Assembly: GCA_003248805.1 (NCBI GenBank)
Contig: QFQY01000111.1
Location: 1 to 6,154, forward strand
Length of the DNA stretch: 6,154 nt
DNA from: Chelatococcus sp.
GTDB lineage: Bacteria; Pseudomonadota; Alphaproteobacteria; Rhizobiales; Beijerinckiaceae
Direction: 5' to 3'
The notes below the pieces were generated by a model that was given only the letters and a program-made list of their open reading frames with translations, was not told where the DNA came from and did no database searches. Each line of letters starts with the position of its first letter. Position 1 is the first letter of the stretch. This document shows positions 4,650 to 6,154 of the stretch, one piece after another. The position numbers were made by a program, and so were the translations under genes.

Positions 4650-6154
4650 TCAGCGCCTCCTCGTGCCAAAAACCGACGAGAACCGCACCGCGCCGTGCTG
4701 CGGCTGCGCCGGGGTCGCCGGCGGCGGCTGGGCAGGGAGCGCGCCTGCCGGCTGATAGGTCTGCGGCGCAGGCGGAGAGACGGGAGGTGGCGGCGGAGCC
4801 ATCGGTCGCGGCGGCTCGTAGCGTGGCTGTTCGTAGCGCGGGACTTGCGTCGGCGCGGCATGGCCATCGCGCGCGCCTTCCATCACCGGCTGCTTGCTCG
4901 GCGCGATCCGTGTCGTGCCGGCCGGCAGCACCTGCGTGACCGGGCCGCCGCGCGTGTCGGGCCGGCCGATCTGGCCGCGGGCGTCGAGCGGGGTCGCCGG
5001 GATCTGCGAGCGCTCGCCGGCCCCGCCGGCCAGAGAGGAGGCGCGCTTCGCCTGCTCCGAGAGAGGCCAGTTCGCCTTCTCGGCCGCGACCTGCACGCAT
5101 TCGATCAGCGCCGTGTTCTTGGCGATGCGCCGATGCGCCTTCATGTCCCCATCGCGATAGGCGTTGAGGATGCGCAGTTCCATCGGATCCATGCTCGCGG
5201 CTTCGGCGAGGCGGTCCATCTGGACCTCGAGCGCGAAATCGACGGCGGTGACGCCGAAGCCGCGCATGGCGGTCGACGGGCAGCGATTGGTGTAGGCGAC
5301 ATAGACGTCGGAGGCGACGTTTGGGATCCAGTACGGCCCCGGCAGATGCGCGGTGCACTTGATCGCGGCATAGCTCGACAGCCGGGTATAGGCGCCGGCG
5401 TCGAAATAGCTGCGGATCGAGCGGGCGACGATGCGCCCGTCCCGCATCAGCCCGTCCTTGATGTAGATGCGCTCGGCCCCGCGCGGCGAGCCGTAGAGCA
5501 TCTCCTCCTCGCGATCGAGGACGAAGCGCACCGGCCGGCCGGTCAGCATGGCCCCGAGCACGGCGAGCGGCTCGGTCAACGAGTCGACCTTGCCGCCGAA
5601 GCCGCCGCCGACGGTGCCGCCGATGAAATGCAACTGGTTCGACTCGACATCGACGATCTTGGCGGTGGTGCCCAGCGCGAAGAACAGGCCCTGGGCGCAG
5701 GAATGAACGACATAGCGCCCGTTCTGCTCGGGCGCGGCGATGGAGCCGTTCGTCTCCGTCGGCGCATGCTCGATCGGCGACATCTGATAGCGGTGCTCGA
5801 TGACCATGTCGGCGCCGGCGAAGCCCCGCTCGACGTCGCCGAAGCGCAGCTTCTGATGGTCGAAGCGGTCGTGGTACTCGAAGTAGTTGCCGGGATAGGT
5901 CTCGTTGACGACCGGCGCCCCCTGCCTCAGCGTCTCCTCGACGTCGAAGACGGCCGGCAGCGGGTCGTAGTCGATGCGCACCAGCTTGCGGGCCGCGAGC
6001 GCCTGGGCCTCGCTGTCGGCGAGGATGGCGACGACCGGCTCGCCCTTGTAGCTGACCTTGTTCACCGCCAGCGACGGCTCGTCGTCCTTGCCGAAATTGA
6101 TCAGGCTGAGCAGCGTGTTCTTGTTCACCGGCACGTCGGCGCCGCGCAGCACGC
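4650..6154 (-). CDS. Molybdenum hydroxylase large subunit, N-terminal half with proline-rich C-terminal tail (5' end cut by window edge)
   Basis: 500 residues are visible. The GTG at 6152 is an internal Val in a VLRGADVP stretch typical of the family, so the true start lies beyond the edge, probably about 50-70 residues away. Visible residues 1-75 are the end of the a/b hammerhead domain (KGEPVVAILAD, PAVFDVEE). Residues about 118-372 are the first Mo-cofactor domain, with GGTVGGGFGGK (178-188), RPVRFVLDREEEM and STAMRGFGV (293-301). That loop is AMRGFG, like xanthine dehydrogenase-type enzymes (AFRGFG), and not AYRCSFR of form I CO dehydrogenase, so a CO dehydrogenase is unlikely. After NWPLSEQAK (361-369), where a one-piece subunit would continue into its second cofactor domain, the protein instead enters a low-complexity tail and stops. 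The second domain follows as a separate gene. The enzyme would hydroxylate an organic, perhaps N-heterocyclic or aldehyde, substrate using water. Confidence 0.9.
   Translation of the reverse strand, partial: VLRGADVPVNKNTLLSLINFGKDDEPSLAVNKVSYKGEPVVAILADSEAQALAARKLVRIDYDPLPAVFDVEETLRQGAPVVNETYPGNYFEYHDRFDHQKLRFGDVERGFAGADMVIEHRYQMSPIEHAPTETNGSIAAPEQNGRYVVHSCAQGLFFALGTTAKIVDVESNQLHFIGGTVGGGFGGKVDSLTEPLAVLGAMLTGRPVRFVLDREEEMLYGSPRGAERIYIKDGLMRDGRIVARSIRSYFDAGAYTRLSSYAAIKCTAHLPGPYWIPNVASDVYVAYTNRCPSTAMRGFGVTAVDFALEVQMDRLAEAASMDPMELRILNAYRDGDMKAHRRIAKNTALIECVQVAAEKANWPLSEQAKRASSLAGGAGERSQIPATPLDARGQIGRPDTRGGPVTQVLPAGTTRIAPSKQPVMEGARDGHAAPTQVPRYEQPRYEPPRPMAPPPPPVSPPAPQTYQPAGALPAQPPPATPAQPQHGAVRFSSVFGTRRR
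4656..4660 (-). promoter_or_regulatory. Ribosome binding site of the C-terminal-half gene, inside the end of the N-terminal-half gene
   Basis: Minus-strand GGAGG sits within the last codons (Arg-Arg-Arg) of the upstream half, seven bases before the ATG at 4648. The upstream TGA (4650-4652) and this ATG are separated by one base (TGAGATG). Good spacing plus near-overlapping stop and start indicates coupled translation of two separate chains. It is the main argument against reading the split as a sequencing error. Confidence 0.82.
4809..4838 (-). repeat. Short tandem repeat RYEQP/RYEPP in the tail
   Basis: Two adjacent 15-base units encode RYEQP and RYEPP (visible residues 439-448). The first eight bases (CGCTACGA) are identical in the two units, while the rest has diverged. 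It suggests local duplication within the low-complexity tail. Confidence 0.6.

Larger units (their letters stand above)
4653..5036 (-). other. Proline/glutamine/arginine-rich tail of the N-terminal half
   Basis: About 128 residues (373-500 of the visible protein) follow the first Mo-cofactor domain. They contain a PPPPP run (453-457), many PQ, PA and QP pairs, a short RYEQP/RYEPP tandem, and a basic end FSSVFGTRRR. Third codon positions stay strongly G/C throughout, as in the folded domains, so this looks like genuinely translated sequence and not untranslated read-through. It is probably disordered. I know no function for it; a linker or docking role towards the partner half or the maturation proteins is speculation. 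Confidence 0.75.

Noticed and set aside
4649..4867. N-terminal extension of the C-terminal-half gene up to 4867
   Set aside because: The extension is an arginine/serine-rich out-of-frame reading of the proline-rich tail. The ATG at 4648 has a good ribosome site and begins the conserved sequence.
3509..4939. A 476-residue plus-strand open frame opposite the Mo-subunit genes
   Set aside because: It is antisense to the second Mo-cofactor domain, its residues are low complexity, and it has no motif or good ribosome site.
4650..5036. The split as a plain frameshift or pseudogene
   Set aside because: The tail keeps coding-like third positions, the second half has its own start and ribosome site, both halves retain catalytic motifs, and no core sequence seems missing. 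Resequencing would still be a fair check.
6150..6152. GTG at 6152 as the true start of the N-terminal half
   Set aside because: It falls inside VLRGADVP, a conserved internal stretch; the start of the hammerhead domain is missing and must lie beyond the edge.
2716..6154. The cluster as an aerobic CO dehydrogenase (coxLDE)
   Set aside because: The active-site loop is AMRGFG and not the AYRCSFR of form I CO dehydrogenase, and the large subunit is split; only the maturation genes are CO dehydrogenase-like.
1..6154. CRISPR array, tRNA or rRNA gene
   Set aside because: No regularly spaced direct repeats and no stretch resembling tRNA or rRNA were seen; coding sequence fills nearly the whole window.

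Overview
The window is a compact, high-GC (about two-thirds GC by eye) stretch in which every supportable gene is on the minus strand. It reads from the right edge to the left edge as one probable operon. The gene families, the GC bias and a pair of REP-like palindromes of a type I associate with Hyphomicrobiales point to an alphaproteobacterium such as a Bosea or Bradyrhizobium relative. The genus is a guess; the class is more secure.

Right part (3605-6154): the molybdopterin-binding large subunit of a xanthine dehydrogenase/CO dehydrogenase-family molybdenum hydroxylase, encoded as two consecutive genes instead of one. The first (4650 to beyond 6154) carries the a/b hammerhead end and the first Mo-cofactor domain, with GGGFGGK and AMRGFG motifs. 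It then runs into a tail of about 128 residues rich in Pro, Gln and Arg, ending in GTRRR. The second (3605-4648) starts one base after that stop, behind its own Shine-Dalgarno sequence, and carries the second Mo-cofactor domain with the GQG motif and the GPGE catalytic glutamate. Without the tail the two halves add up to a normal large subunit, so this looks like an organised split and not simple decay. The FeS and FAD subunits are not in the window; they probably lie beyond the right edge.

Middle (1443-3600): a MoxR/CoxD-type AAA+ ATPase and a CoxE-type VWA protein, a pair known to mature the Mo site in CO dehydrogenase clusters. They are separated by a 157-base gap holding two inverted copies of a REP-like hairpin. 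The active-site loop of the hydroxylase is not the CO dehydrogenase loop, so the pair probably serves a hydroxylase with an organic substrate.

Left part (1-1446): an amidohydrolase of the TIM-barrel COG3618 type, overlapping the VWA gene by 4 bases, and then a metallo-beta-lactamase-fold hydrolase of the N-acyl-homoserine-lactonase-like family, cut by the left edge. A hydroxylase, its maturation pair and two hydrolases suggest a catabolic unit in which a (hetero)cyclic substrate is hydroxylated and then hydrolysed. The substrate cannot be read from the sequence.
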